Origin: Thermogladius sp023256015
GTDB taxonomy: Archaea; Thermoproteota; Thermoprotei_A; Sulfolobales; Desulfurococcaceae
Length of the DNA: 64,000 nucleotides
Assembly: GCF_051131135.1 (NCBI RefSeq)
Contig: NZ_CP151274.1
Span: 434,001 to 498,000 of the forward strand
Reading direction: 5' to 3'
Shown: piece after piece, positions 29,446-38,935 of the stretch
Position numbering within the stretch: position 1 is the first letter of the stretch
How the letters are laid out: every line of letters begins with the position of its first letter
Notes under the pieces: model-generated
What the model saw: only the letters and a program-made list of their open reading frames with translations
Database searches by the model: none
Told to the model about the DNA's origin: nothing
Translations under genes and position numbers: made by a program

Positions 29446-30934
29446 CGGCGGTGTCCTGCTTCTACTATTGGCCGTCTCAATCCCGCTCCTAGCAAGGCTC
29501 GCACTCTACATTACCTGCAGTACTTTTTTCTCGACCGACGTGTGGGGTATTCTAAGGAACTCGCAGGTGTTGAGCCAGTATTCACCTATTAGCCTTTACT
29601 CCAGCGTTTTCGACGGCTACAACAACTACTGGCCAGCAACATCGTTTGAGCTCGCCATCTTCAGCGAGGTGACGGGGGCCGGCCTGCTGCTCTCCGTAGT
29701 CACGATAACGAGCTTTATTTCGGCGTCGATCATAACAATTGTCTACTCGTTTAGGAGGGGCTTAGAGGGCGGCCTGGCCGCGGTAGTGATAGGGGCGGCC
29801 TTCAACGTCCTGATGATGACGGCCGCCTATACAAAAGAGGGGTACGCCTACGTCCTCCTCTTAATGATGGTCTACTCCCTCGTCGGCAGAGCGAATCTAG
29901 GCCCGGTCATACCCGTGGTCTCCGCGCTGGCGCTTCCGTTCACCCACCACCTTACTTCTCTAATCGCCGCCGTCATCCTGTTCTCGTCGTTCTTAGCCCA
30001 CGTAGTCAGGCTATATAAGCCGCTACCCTACTGGGCGGTGGAGTTTCGTAGGGTTGTCGTCTCCTCTGTCCCGCTACTCGCGTCGCAATATCTGCAGTAC
30101 CTTGTGCTAGGGAGGTTCTCGACGCTCTCGGTTGTAACGGGCTGGCTTGCCCTCAGCTTAGTCTCCTACGTCGTCGTTTTCAGCCTGGTCGGGCTAGCAA
30201 TAGGGGTCTTCGTAGTCAAGGTGAAGGAGCGTTTGTTAGAGGCCGCGGCTCTGCTATCCCTTGTTACAGGGGTCGCTTTATCGGGCGTGGTCGCGGAGGT
30301 CGTTTACTCCCTAGACACGGTGAGTCTCGCTCTGACAGTGCTCCTCGTTCTAACGGCTCTACTCATCGTGGTCATTAACGCTGTGTCGAGGGACAGGACA
30401 ACGCTCTCTTCTCTCGCGTGGTTCACCGCTGTAGCAGGCCTGATCGCGTTCTTTGTCGGGGAGGAGATCCCCGGCTACGACTCCATAATCTACAGAGTGG
30501 CCGGGTTCATCGTAGTTCTAGCCCCGTTAACCATCAACGGGCACCGTAGGAGGCGTGCTGTTCTTGCGTCCGCCCTCTTCCTCGCGGCGTCAGTCCTCGT
30601 CTACGTCCTGACCTTCACCGGGGCAGCGTCTCCCCTCGGGTGGTACTGGGTGTACAGGGAGAGCGAGGTCTACACGGGGCTCTTACTCAAGGAAAAACTT
30701 ACAGGGTTGAAGGTGTGTAGCGACGTGAAGCAGGGCATGATGCTGAGTGGTTTCTACGGGGTTGAGACGGCACAGATCCCGTGCGGATCAGAGGCCCTGA
30801 GACTCTGGTACAGGTACATGGCGACGAACGGGGCTCTCTTGTCCGCCGGCCGGGTTGTAAAAGTGAGTGTGGACCCGAATAGGGTCAACGGTACCGTTTT
30901 AAACAACGGCAACGGTTTCCTCTTATTGGTATAG
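29417..30934 (+). CDS. multi-spanning membrane protein, possible GT-C glycosyltransferase
   Basis: 505 aa with about 12 membrane helices and a short soluble C-terminus (about residues 425-505). The first extracytoplasmic loop contains a Ser-Thr-Asp-Val-Trp segment and a Tyr-Asn-Asn-Tyr-Trp segment reminiscent of the acidic first loop of GT-C transferases, but no family signature is certain. Two cysteines in the C-terminal part (VCSDVK..IPCGSE) may form a disulfide outside the cell. The start is GTG at 29417, 28 nt inside the permease gene; TTG at 29429 is an alternative. Lying between permease and ATPase genes, it may be a partner of the ABC system. Confidence 0.6.
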   Translation: MSAILEKRPNGGVLLLLLAVSIPLLARLALYITCSTFFSTDVWGILRNSQVLSQYSPISLYSSVFDGYNNYWPATSFELAIFSEVTGAGLLLSVVTITSFISASIITIVYSFRRGLEGGLAAVVIGAAFNVLMMTAAYTKEGYAYVLLLMMVYSLVGRANLGPVIPVVSALALPFTHHLTSLIAAVILFSSFLAHVVRLYKPLPYWAVEFRRVVVSSVPLLASQYLQYLVLGRFSTLSVVTGWLALSLVSYVVVFSLVGLAIGVFVVKVKERLLEAAALLSLVTGVALSGVVAEVVYSLDTVSLALTVLLVLTALLIVVINAVSRDRTTLSSLAWFTAVAGLIAFFVGEEIPGYDSIIYRVAGFIVVLAPLTINGHRRRRAVLASALFLAASVLVYVLTFTGAASPLGWYWVYRESEVYTGLLLKEKLTGLKVCSDVKQGMMLSGFYGVETAQIPCGSEALRLWYRYMATNGALLSAGRVVKVSVDPNRVNGTVLNNGNGFLLLV

Positions 30935-30960
30935 CAGTGTAGCGGGGTAGGGTCAGCCTA

Positions 30961-31626
30961 TTGGAGCTCGTTAAGCTGGAAAAGGTCAGAAAGACCATTA
31001 ACGGAAGGGCTGTACTCGAGAACGTCGACCTACAAGTAGGGCCCTCGAGGATCGTCGTGATAAGGGGTAGGAGCGGGGCCGGTAAGACGACCCTACTAAA
31101 GCTCATGGTCCTACTGCTAAAGCCTGACGAGGGTAGGGTACTGATAAACGGCGTAGACGCGTGGAGACTCGGCACTGCTGCGAGGTCTAGGCTCGTATCG
31201 GGAACCATATCCTACATCCCTCAGACAATAGACCTGCTCCCCAACCTGACGGTTAGGGAGAACATAGAGTTGCCGGCCGTTATTAGGGGCTTGAAAAAGG
31301 GAAACAGAGAGCTGGCCGTCAGGGAAGTGAGCGAGCTGCTCGGAATACCGCACATGCTTGAGAGAAGAGTGGAGACGTTGAGCGGCGGCGAGAAGCAGGT
31401 TGTCGCCTTGGCTAGGAGCCTGGTGACCAAGCCTAGGCTCGTCGTCGCGGACGAGCCCTTCGCCTACGTTGACGATAAGGGTGTAGAAAACCTGTTCAAC
31501 ACTATAAGAGAGCTAAGGGACAGGCTCGGGGTCTCCTTCGTCATCACTACTACGGAGATAAACATCAAGAGCTTCACGGGGGACGAGGAATACCTTTTAA
31601 CCAACGGGACTCTAACAAAGGTCTAG
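30961..31626 (+). CDS. ABC transporter ATPase (LolD/MacB type)
   Basis: 221 aa. The Walker A motif is GRSGAGKTT (about residues 36-44), the Q-loop is YIPQTIDLLPNLTVRENIELP, the signature is LSGGEKQVVALARSL and Walker B is LVVADEP with the catalytic Glu, then FAYVDD for the D-loop. The H-loop position reads VITTTEIN, so the usual histidine (as in VTHD) is missing. The NLTVRENIELP segment is typical of ATPases partnering FtsX-type permeases, here the products of 27455-29445. The start is TTG at 30961. Confidence 0.9.
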   Translation: MELVKLEKVRKTINGRAVLENVDLQVGPSRIVVIRGRSGAGKTTLLKLMVLLLKPDEGRVLINGVDAWRLGTAARSRLVSGTISYIPQTIDLLPNLTVRENIELPAVIRGLKKGNRELAVREVSELLGIPHMLERRVETLSGGEKQVVALARSLVTKPRLVVADEPFAYVDDKGVENLFNTIRELRDRLGVSFVITTTEINIKSFTGDEEYLLTNGTLTKV

Positions 31627-31662
31627 GGATGATTAGACCCCGACGGCGAGATGAGGAGCTCT

Positions 31663-32097
31663 ATGGTCAGGCCGGTAGTCGCCGTTCTCGCAATCCTCGT
31701 TTTAGCGGCTGAGGTCGTTTGGGCTGCCTCGCCTGACTACCTCGCCCAGGTTGAGGAGATAGCTACTAAGTTGAAGAGCCTAAGCCAGGCGGGCGTGAAC
31801 ACCAGTATGGTGGAAGAGTGCGTGAACAACGCCTTGTCGCTCATAAACAAAGGCAACCTGACCCCCGAAGAGGCGGCGTGGGTTGAAGGCAACCTCACCC
31901 TGGCCAGAGAGGAGCTGTCGTCCCTTGAGAGCTCGTATTCCAGTTTCGTAACCTGGCGCTACATTACGCTAGCCGGCACAGTAGTCGGCTTCGCGTCCAT
32001 ACCTATAGCTGTGTACTTCCTGCTGCCGCGTGTCTGGGCCTACCTGTGGTTCAAGACTAGGAAGAAGTGGTTAGTCCGCAGGAGGTACAAGAGGTAG
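31663..32097 (+). CDS. membrane-anchored helical protein, 144 aa
   Basis: I recognise no family. A signal-like N-terminus (VRPVVAVLAILVLAAEVVWA) is followed by a helical extracytoplasmic part with two predicted helices and three N-glycosylation sequons (NTS, NLT twice). A second membrane helix (about residues 96-118) and a very basic cytoplasmic tail (KTRKKWLVRRRYKR) end the chain. ATG at 31663 has AGGAG 5-8 nt upstream; an in-frame ATG lies at 31651. The 3' end overlaps the MoxR gene by 31 nt. It could be the periplasmic-type partner of the ABC permeases or an anchor for the MoxR ATPase; this is inference. Confidence 0.6.
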   Translation: MVRPVVAVLAILVLAAEVVWAASPDYLAQVEEIATKLKSLSQAGVNTSMVEECVNNALSLINKGNLTPEEAAWVEGNLTLAREELSSLESSYSSFVTWRYITLAGTVVGFASIPIAVYFLLPRVWAYLWFKTRKKWLVRRRYKR

Positions 32098-33104
32098 TTA
32101 AGGCTTATATTAACAACGTGAAATTATTGATTAAGCGGTTCGCTAGGGATTCAGGCTTGTCGATTGACATAGACCACGCCCGCGAGATGATCAAACAAGC
32201 CCTAGGCGAGATTAAGAAGGTCTACGTCGGGAAGGAGGGTTTGGTAAAGCTGAGCATGGCAACGCTTCTGAGTAGTGGCCACCTGCTGATCGAGGGCTTA
32301 CCCGGCACCGGTAAAACCCTTCTAGCAAAGACGCTGGCCAGAGTTATAGGTGGGACTTACAGGAGGATCCAGGGACACCCCGATACGCTGCCCTCTGATA
32401 TGACGGGCTTCCACGTGTATAGGCCGGACGGTTCGTCGAGTTTTGTGAGAGGGCCTGTCTTCTCTAATATTTTATTGCTCGACGAGCTTAACAGGGTGCC
32501 GTCCAGGTCTCAAGCCGCACTCATAGAGGCGATGCAGGAATACCAGGTCACGGTCGAGGGGGTCACCTACTCTCTGCCCAGGCCTTTCATGGTGATCGCG
32601 ACGATGATCCCCCAGGAGTACGCGAGCGGAGCTTACGGCGTGGTCGAGACGCTGATCGACAGGTTTGCTACTAGCCTGCCCTCGCTCTACAACCCACCCG
32701 AGGAAGAGCTCGAAATAGTCTCGAGGTCGGACTACGTGCTACAGCCTCCAGTCGAGCAGGTGCTCACCCCGTCCGACGTGACTAAGATCTCCGAGTTGAT
32801 CGCTTACTGGGTGCACGTGGAGGAGAACGTCAAGAAGTACATAGTTGATCTAGTGAGCTACTTGAGGAGCTCCCGAGCCGTGCTTTACGGGCCTAGCCAT
32901 AGAGCTAGCGTCTGGTTGTACAGGGTGTCTAGGACCCTCGCCTTCATGGAGGGGCGGGACTACGTTATACCCGATGACGTGAAGGCCCTCGCGGTCCCCG
33001 TCTTAGCGCACCGGGTCAAGATCAGGGAGGAGTTCGAGGTCGAGAGTGTGACCCCGAAGAGCCTTGTCGAAGAGGCTCTAAATAGAGTCCCTGTCCCAAA
33101 GTAG
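32067..33104 (+). CDS. MoxR-family AAA+ ATPase
   Basis: A chaperone-like AAA+ ATPase, 345 aa. Walker A is GLPGTGKT (residues 77-84) and Walker B is LLLDE (136-140), followed by LNRVPSRSQAALIEAMQEYQ, the MoxR hallmark. Sensor 1 is MVIATMIPQEY and the arginine-finger region is LIDRFATS. A lid domain follows (HRASVWLYRVSRTLAFMEGRDYVIPDDVKALA). MoxR proteins usually act with DUF58 or VWA proteins; the DUF58 gene is 4 kb downstream in the same operon. The first 31 nt overlap the preceding gene, so a slightly later start is possible. Confidence 0.93.
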   Translation: MVSPQEVQEVVKAYINNVKLLIKRFARDSGLSIDIDHAREMIKQALGEIKKVYVGKEGLVKLSMATLLSSGHLLIEGLPGTGKTLLAKTLARVIGGTYRRIQGHPDTLPSDMTGFHVYRPDGSSSFVRGPVFSNILLLDELNRVPSRSQAALIEAMQEYQVTVEGVTYSLPRPFMVIATMIPQEYASGAYGVVETLIDRFATSLPSLYNPPEEELEIVSRSDYVLQPPVEQVLTPSDVTKISELIAYWVHVEENVKKYIVDLVSYLRSSRAVLYGPSHRASVWLYRVSRTLAFMEGRDYVIPDDVKALAVPVLAHRVKIREEFEVESVTPKSLVEEALNRVPVPK

Positions 33105-33114
33105 GTCGCTCGAA

Positions 33115-33762
33115 ATGCTCGATATACTAGTAGTCATACTACTAGCTGTGACCTCGATCCTCGAATACTTTACCCCGGGCCTATTATCGCTAGTTGTAGC
33201 ACTAGGCTCGTTCGCGGCTGTACTAGAGGCCTATTACTTTTCACCAAACAAAAGGGGGAGTTTAGACTTACAGCCGTTACTCATTTACGTACCTTTGACC
33301 GTAAAAGCGCTCACCACATCGCTCAACACGCCTCTGTGGCTACTTGATCTAGCGTGTCTCGCCGTTCTAGTTCTGGGGCTCTACTCTTCCACAGATGTGG
33401 ATAAGTACCAGTCTCTCTACAGACCGTATATCCTACCGCCCCTACTTTTGTCAGCTACAGTAGGCGTAATTCTGGGCATCAAGAACCCGTTGGGCGTGTC
33501 CGTGGTTGCTGTATACGATGTCTTGTTTTCAGCCAGGCTACTAGAACCGGCTAGTTTAGACAGCGCCGTCTTGGTCTCGATCTACTTTATCCCCCTTTAC
33601 CTTAGCCCGGTCCTGAGCGTGAACCTCTTATACTTGGTGTATTCGTATCTCGTCTACATGGCGAAAAACATTGCTCTCGATAGCTCGGAGAGGGCAGACG
33701 TCATCGTGGTATTTGACACCATAATTAAACCCGTCGTTTACTACCTGGGTGGGCTGGTTTGA
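33115..33762 (+). CDS. membrane protein, about six helices
   Basis: I recognise no family. 215 aa, almost entirely hydrophobic, with about six membrane segments separated by short loops. A short charged patch (SSERADVIVVFD) is near the C-terminus. The start is ATG at 33115, 10 nt after the MoxR stop. The last codon overlaps the next gene (TTGA). It is inferred to be a membrane subunit of the MoxR/DUF58 cluster because of operon position only. Confidence 0.62.
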   Translation: MLDILVVILLAVTSILEYFTPGLLSLVVALGSFAAVLEAYYFSPNKRGSLDLQPLLIYVPLTVKALTTSLNTPLWLLDLACLAVLVLGLYSSTDVDKYQSLYRPYILPPLLLSATVGVILGIKNPLGVSVVAVYDVLFSARLLEPASLDSAVLVSIYFIPLYLSPVLSVNLLYLVYSYLVYMAKNIALDSSERADVIVVFDTIIKPVVYYLGGLV

Positions 33763-34418
33763 TACTGCGCTACATGGTAGCCGGCTTGAACATAGTCGTT
33801 ATCGCTTCTATACTGATCGCGTACGGTGTCGTAACGGGTAGCCAGCCTATCATAGGTATGGGTGCCTCGACAGCAGTTATAGGTGTAGTCCTGATCTTCA
33901 CCTCGGCTTCTACGAGCGAGAGCCTGCTTTTATCTCTCAAAGAGTACTCTCTGGCGTCGACCGTGGCTATCACGAGTATACTACAAGACGCCGACATGTT
34001 GGGTGTGAGACCTTGCTATATGAAGGGGTCGGGCGGGGAGGAGTACGTCGTTTTCTCGAAGAGCGCCCCACTCGCTATTCAAAAACCTGGTGTAGGCTAC
34101 GCCGATACACCATACATAGCCTTCCCTATATCTGGTGTTTTAGCCGACTACGATAAGCTGGGCGCCGCGGACCTGCGCAGTGCCCTGTGCTCTAACAGAG
34201 GGCTCTGTAATAACATAGCCTTATCCGAGGAAGAAGGCTCCGTGAGAGTAGTTCTCTTCAACCTACCGCCCGAGTTCGCTGATCTACTAAAGTACCCCTA
34301 CAACCCTCTCGTAGGGTACGTGCTCGCAGCCGTGGGTAGGCTTAAAGACCGGGTTGTTTGCCTTGAGAGGGTTAGTCTCGTGGGCGGCAATGCCGAGGTG
34401 TTCTTAAGGGTGGGGTAG
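33759..34418 (+). CDS. membrane protein with C-terminal soluble domain, 219 aa
   Basis: I recognise no family. Two N-terminal membrane helices (about residues 6-25 and 30-48) are followed by a soluble domain of about 165 residues, probably cytoplasmic, with four cysteines (PCYMKGS, ALCSNRGLCNN, VCLER). The start is TTG at 33759, overlapping the preceding stop. Two N-terminal helices plus a globular domain is a common layout in DUF58-associated clusters. Confidence 0.6.
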   Translation: MILRYMVAGLNIVVIASILIAYGVVTGSQPIIGMGASTAVIGVVLIFTSASTSESLLLSLKEYSLASTVAITSILQDADMLGVRPCYMKGSGGEEYVVFSKSAPLAIQKPGVGYADTPYIAFPISGVLADYDKLGAADLRSALCSNRGLCNNIALSEEEGSVRVVLFNLPPEFADLLKYPYNPLVGYVLAAVGRLKDRVVCLERVSLVGGNAEVFLRVG

Positions 34419-34419
34419 T

Positions 34420-34671
34420 GTGAGCGAGCTGGACAGGTTCGTGCGCCTGTATATAGTCTTAACCCTGGTCTTGAATGGCTGGGTTCTGTTTTTAGGCGAG
34501 ACTCGGTGGGACGTGTACGTTGTACTCAACATCCTCTCGTTCTACATATCGTACGCCATGAACAGGCCTAGTTTTGAGAACAGGAGGGTTGTAGGGGTTC
34601 TACACGGGATTCTAATAACACTATTCATAGCCCTGGTATCGTACAGGGTCTACGAGGTCTTAGCGCCTTGA
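34420..34671 (+). CDS. small membrane protein, 83 aa, three helices
   Basis: I recognise no family. It has three hydrophobic segments (about residues 6-25, 28-45 and 57-77) and a short basic loop (NRPSFENRR) between the last two. The start is GTG at 34420, one base after the upstream stop, and its end overlaps the next gene by 4 nt (TTGA). It is probably a small structural subunit of the membrane complex encoded here. Confidence 0.58.
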   Translation: MSELDRFVRLYIVLTLVLNGWVLFLGETRWDVYVVLNILSFYISYAMNRPSFENRRVVGVLHGILITLFIALVSYRVYEVLAP

Positions 34672-36386
34672 CAAAGCTCGCCTTGGCCGTTTTACTCGCT
34701 CTTGTCCTCGCGCTCCCCCTCCTAAGCTTAGACCGCGCCGAAGAGACCGGCCTTGACTGCCAAGCCCTCATCGCCTCGCTGTACAAAGTTATGGAAGCCT
34801 CCTTGAGCGGTAACAATTCGGCGGGCCTACTAGACCTGTATTCTAAGGCTGTTTTACCACCGCCAATAAGCCAGCTACACGGAAGGGTCGTGGAGGACCT
34901 CGCCGACCTACACGATGTCCTCAACTCGGTATTCAACGAGAGCAGCGTCGCCGCCACCCTAGAACATATCGCGGATTTATCAAAGAGGCTGAGAACAGAC
35001 GTCGAATCGTATGTTGAAACCCTTACAGCATGTAGCGTAGACAAGAGCTCGGCTTCGCTCTACTCGGGGAAGGTCTATACGCTGCTGGACAGGGTCGACA
35101 GCCTACTGAACCAGGCGATGGTATACTTAGCCACGTCCAGCTCAAGCAGCTCTATCAAGGTGTACCCGAGCTCGCAGACCCTTGCTCCAGGGGACACCGT
35201 GTCGTTTAAGATCGTTGTCCTAGAAGAGGGCGTCTTTAACGGGTCCATAGTTTTGGCTGTACTCCCAGGGCTCGCGACTCTGGTCTCCGAAGAGATCCCC
35301 GTTTCGACGGGCGTCAATAAGATCGATGTAAGTATCCCCCCTGCAAGCAAACTGAGCGAGGTGTTGACCGCCGGGAGGTACATTGTGGTCGCTCATGTCG
35401 GGATACGGGACCCTATTAATTCGTCGGTCCTTTCACTCCTAACACTAGACCTCTACACAAACAACATAACGGTCAACGTACCCAGGGTTGTGCGGCCTGG
35501 GGAGCTCGTCTCGGCCAGCATAGTCCCCGCCGAGGGGTGTTTTGCCTCTATCCTACTGGATCGAGACGTGATCTTCGAGGGCTATTTGAGGGAGGAGGGT
35601 GCTGTTGTCACTTTCAGGATCCCCGACAACGCCACCCCCGGAACACACTACCTGGAAGTGAGGCTGGAGCCTGGTTTCAGGTACCTGGGCGGCACAGTCT
35701 CGATACCGCTACTAGTCGAGAGACCCGAGATCCCCGTTGTCGTGGAAGCGCCCACAGTGTACGTAGGCCTCTCCAACACGATACCCGTGCTTGTGAGAGC
35801 GTTGGGGAACGCTTCCAGAATAGTCGTTGTCACTAGTAGTGGTGAAAGAGAAGTCTCCAATGAGGGTATAACTTACTTAAACGGTGGATTGGGGCTGTTT
35901 GACCGTGTAGAGGCCGTGATAGAGGTATACCCAGTAGAGGGCTCCGTCTACCAACCAACGGTACACCGTGTATCGGTACTGTACATAAACCCGCTGACGC
36001 TCCTGTCCATCGGCTTGGCTGTCACTTTTGTGTTCCCACTTCTCGTAGTCCACGAGAAGGGGGTGTACTTGGCGTTGAAACGTGTTGGTTCAAGAGGTGG
36101 GGGGAGAAGTCTGCTGAGGGGTGTCTCTCGGTTTAGAGACTACCTAAGTACACACCTGCCAGTAGCCGGCCTGTACTACAGGCTTTTAATGGAGTTGGGA
36201 TTCAGAAAGCCCGAGGCGCAGGAGACGCTTAGGGAGCACTTTGCCAGCCTAAGGATTAACACCGCTATTAAGAGCCTGCTATGGAGGCTGCTCCTGTTGG
36301 TGGAGAGGGAGCTCTACTCGCGGGACAAGCCCAAGAGGGAGGAGGCCGAGTCGGTTGTGAGGGAGATTAGAAATGCCGAGACCTAG
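34668..36386 (+). CDS. secreted/anchored protein with DUF4129-like C-terminus
   Basis: 572 aa. A signal peptide (about residues 3-20) leads into a long extracytoplasmic region. That region is helical first (to about 150), followed by beta-sandwich-like domains (about 160-430, with SSQTLAPGDTVSFKIVV and RVVRPGELVSASIVPAEG typical of Ig-like folds). One membrane helix follows (about 443-462), then a cytoplasmic helical domain. That domain (LYYRLLMELGFRKPEAQETLREHF..VERELYSRDKPKREEAESV) resembles DUF4129, which accompanies MoxR/DUF58/transglutaminase systems. The start is TTG at 34668. Confidence 0.72.
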   Translation: MTKLALAVLLALVLALPLLSLDRAEETGLDCQALIASLYKVMEASLSGNNSAGLLDLYSKAVLPPPISQLHGRVVEDLADLHDVLNSVFNESSVAATLEHIADLSKRLRTDVESYVETLTACSVDKSSASLYSGKVYTLLDRVDSLLNQAMVYLATSSSSSSIKVYPSSQTLAPGDTVSFKIVVLEEGVFNGSIVLAVLPGLATLVSEEIPVSTGVNKIDVSIPPASKLSEVLTAGRYIVVAHVGIRDPINSSVLSLLTLDLYTNNITVNVPRVVRPGELVSASIVPAEGCFASILLDRDVIFEGYLREEGAVVTFRIPDNATPGTHYLEVRLEPGFRYLGGTVSIPLLVERPEIPVVVEAPTVYVGLSNTIPVLVRALGNASRIVVVTSSGEREVSNEGITYLNGGLGLFDRVEAVIEVYPVEGSVYQPTVHRVSVLYINPLTLLSIGLAVTFVFPLLVVHEKGVYLALKRVGSRGGGRSLLRGVSRFRDYLSTHLPVAGLYYRLLMELGFRKPEAQETLREHFASLRINTAIKSLLWRLLLLVERELYSRDKPKREEAESVVREIRNAET

Positions 36387-37218
36387 CCCGCTACTGTTTG
36401 TCATGACCGCGTTCTTGCTTCTCACCTCCCTTAGCGTGCTCGTTGTAGCACCCTCGAACATGCCCGAGTCGGTGGTAAACACCGGCGAGGATGGGCTCTC
36501 GATGCTCTACTCAGAGTACAACGCCGCGATAATCCTGAGGTATAGCGAGCTCGAGAGGCTCGACCCGAAGAATACTATACTAGTGCTTACATCTGTTAGC
36601 CCGTTGGACAGTAACGGCTTGAAGTACGTCGCCGACTACCTCGCTAAAGGGGGCTCTGTCGTCATGTGGGTCGACAACTCCACAGAGGAGTTCCCGAGCC
36701 TCCTCAACCTGACCATCACGGTATACAATGGGACACTGCTAGACGAGGTTTCCAAGCACGGCACTAGGTTCGAACCCGTGGTCTTCTCCAGGCCGCTAAA
36801 CGTAAGTGTCGTTCTCGAAAAACCTCGCCCCATCGAAAGCTGGGGACCGGGTGGAGAGTGTATTTTGCGCTCCTCACCCTTCTCGTACATAGACCTGAAC
36901 GGCAACGGTTTTTACGACCCTGGCGAACCGATGGACAGCTTCTGCGTAGGCGTCGCGTTCAGGTACCTCAACGGTACTGCGTTTATAATACCGTCCAGCA
37001 ATATTTTCGTCAACAACCTGTTCAGCCTTAACAAGGACTTTCTAGACGAAATTAGAGGCGGTAGAGAGGTTGTGATCGACCAGACCGCCCAGAGTAGAGA
37101 CCTGCTAGAGTACTTAAGGCTCGCCGCCTCTACTAGGGGTTACAACAGTTTTATCCTCGTTTTTCTATTAGGGACATTACTAGCCGGAGGAGTATTTGTT
37201 GTCAGGCAGAGGTTTTAA
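36373..37218 (+). CDS. DUF4350-domain membrane protein
   Basis: 281 aa with a membrane helix at each end (about residues 6-27 and 256-275). In between is an extracytoplasmic domain that begins with DGLSMLYSEY and ILVLTSVSPLDSNGLKYVADYLAKGGSVVMWVDN. This is the DUF4350/GATase-like pattern found next to MoxR and DUF58 genes. A calcium-loop-like stretch DLNGNGFYDPGEP lies near residue 175. ATG at 36373 overlaps the DUF4129-like gene by 14 nt, and the end overlaps DUF58 by 23 nt. Confidence 0.75.
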   Translation: MPRPSPLLFVMTAFLLLTSLSVLVVAPSNMPESVVNTGEDGLSMLYSEYNAAIILRYSELERLDPKNTILVLTSVSPLDSNGLKYVADYLAKGGSVVMWVDNSTEEFPSLLNLTITVYNGTLLDEVSKHGTRFEPVVFSRPLNVSVVLEKPRPIESWGPGGECILRSSPFSYIDLNGNGFYDPGEPMDSFCVGVAFRYLNGTAFIIPSSNIFVNNLFSLNKDFLDEIRGGREVVIDQTAQSRDLLEYLRLAASTRGYNSFILVFLLGTLLAGGVFVVRQRF

Positions 37219-38935
37219 GGCTCTAACCGTTTACGTCGCCGTTTCAGCTCAGCTCACTGTGTTTCTATTGGTGCTATTGGTTGAGAGGGACTTCGTCAGA
37301 TCGTTGGTAGCACTAGTACTGGCATCCGCTACGATGGTTGACCCTGCTTACACGAGCTTCACAACCTTTACGTCGAGTCTTCTCTGCCTGAGCTTGCACC
37401 CCCTGTGCCTGCTAGCCAAAGCAGTGTCGTCGGCCGTAAGCGTACTCGCCTACAAGTCCTCTCCCAGCAGCGCGCGGAGCGGTTTTACCGAGATATCCGT
37501 CTTCACGGGGATTTTTACACCTATCTACATACTAACGCCCATAAACATCGTCTCAGCGCTCTCCGCACTAAGTACGGCTGCTTTTAGACTAGGCCTGGTC
37601 CAGTTCAAGCTAAGTAAGATTGACGTAGTTGCCGAAGCCGATCGAAAAGTAGTGGAACTCGGGGGAGAAGCACGCATTAGGGTGAGGGCTGAGATAGGGG
37701 AGAGCGCCTGGTACGAGATACGCGTCGGGGACAATTTCGTTAGAAGGGGGTTAGCGAGCGGGCCTATTGAATACGAGTACGTGGCCAGGGCTACTAGGAT
37801 AGGCTTGGTTAACATGCTCGTGAACGTCAGGTTCTGTGACATTAGCGGTTTCGCCTGTATTGAGAAACCCGCTATTAAGGTGAATTTCAAAGTCGTCCCC
37901 AAGTTTAGAGTAGTTTCCGAGAGAGCGCTAGCTTATCTCAGGAGGGCGTTGAGAGAGACCCCTTCACCTCTCATACTCGTACGCGAGAGGGTCTTACACA
38001 CCGAGCCCGGGGTTCCGTTAGGGGGCACTACTGGTGCTGGCGTAGGTAGGAGTCTGACAGCTGGACGGGTTGGGGCAGGCTCCCAACCCGCACCAGGAGA
38101 AGCGGGCGCAGGGTATGCGGGTTCAGGTATTCCCCTCCGCGGAGAATTAGGAGAGTGGAGTGGAGAGACTATCACGGCTGGGGACGCCAGGGAGTACTAC
38201 GCTGCGTGGAGATTGGCTCGCAGAGTGTACATTTTGATGCGGAGACTGTTTTCCGGGTTCTACGGGGAATACATCGGTTGCAGAGACTACATCCCAGGCG
38301 ACCCGCCTAGGAGGATACACTGGAAGAAGAGCGCTAGTAAAGGCAAGCTCGTAGTCAAAGAGTTCTCTAGAGGAGATGGGGGAGGGGTGGCTGGGGGGTC
38401 CGGGAGTCTGCTCATAGTGGCTGACTGGGTGGCCTCTAACTACGAGGAGCTCGACAGCCTCGTTCTGACCACCCTTAGCTTGGTCTGGTATGTGAAAGAC
38501 GTGAAAGAGAGTCTCTACATCTACCTGCGTACACCCTCGCTGAGGGAGTACTTTATATCAGGCTCTCCTCTCGAGTCTCTTGCTGGCCTGATTAGTGTGC
38601 TTAGAAGTGAGGAACTGAGCTTGAACTGGGATTTCAGCCCGGTAAACAGCAATTACAAAATGGTGGCAGACAAGATGATGACGCTAGAAGAACCGTTTTT
38701 GGTAGTATTCTTGCGGGAGGTACACAGAGTAGAGTCGAGTAGGATATACGAGGAGTTCAAGAGGCTTGTGGGAGATACTAAAACACCCTACATGATAATA
38801 AACGGTACGCCGACAATGTTGAAATACGACTTCCTGAGGTTTATACTGGAGTCGCACGGTTTAACAGCCTACAGATTGCCAGAAGTTGTAGAGCCGGGAT
38901 TGTCGAGAACTGGTTTAAAGGTTGGTGCGCTGTGA
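37196..38935 (+). CDS. DUF58 domain protein
   Basis: 579 aa. About four N-terminal membrane helices (to about residue 145) precede a beta-rich region (150-250). A Gly/Ala/Ser-rich linker (about 275-315) follows, and then the DUF58 core, whose signature YIPGDPPRRIHWKKSASKGKL lies at about residues 365-385. A VWA-like fold with metal-coordinating IVADW then follows. DUF58 proteins partner MoxR ATPases. The start is TTG or GTG near 37196, inside the preceding gene; the first residues are uncertain. The Gly-rich linker is longer than usual for the family. Confidence 0.88.
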   Translation: MLSGRGFKALTVYVAVSAQLTVFLLVLLVERDFVRSLVALVLASATMVDPAYTSFTTFTSSLLCLSLHPLCLLAKAVSSAVSVLAYKSSPSSARSGFTEISVFTGIFTPIYILTPINIVSALSALSTAAFRLGLVQFKLSKIDVVAEADRKVVELGGEARIRVRAEIGESAWYEIRVGDNFVRRGLASGPIEYEYVARATRIGLVNMLVNVRFCDISGFACIEKPAIKVNFKVVPKFRVVSERALAYLRRALRETPSPLILVRERVLHTEPGVPLGGTTGAGVGRSLTAGRVGAGSQPAPGEAGAGYAGSGIPLRGELGEWSGETITAGDAREYYAAWRLARRVYILMRRLFSGFYGEYIGCRDYIPGDPPRRIHWKKSASKGKLVVKEFSRGDGGGVAGGSGSLLIVADWVASNYEELDSLVLTTLSLVWYVKDVKESLYIYLRTPSLREYFISGSPLESLAGLISVLRSEELSLNWDFSPVNSNYKMVADKMMTLEEPFLVVFLREVHRVESSRIYEEFKRLVGDTKTPYMIINGTPTMLKYDFLRFILESHGLTAYRLPEVVEPGLSRTGLKVGAL

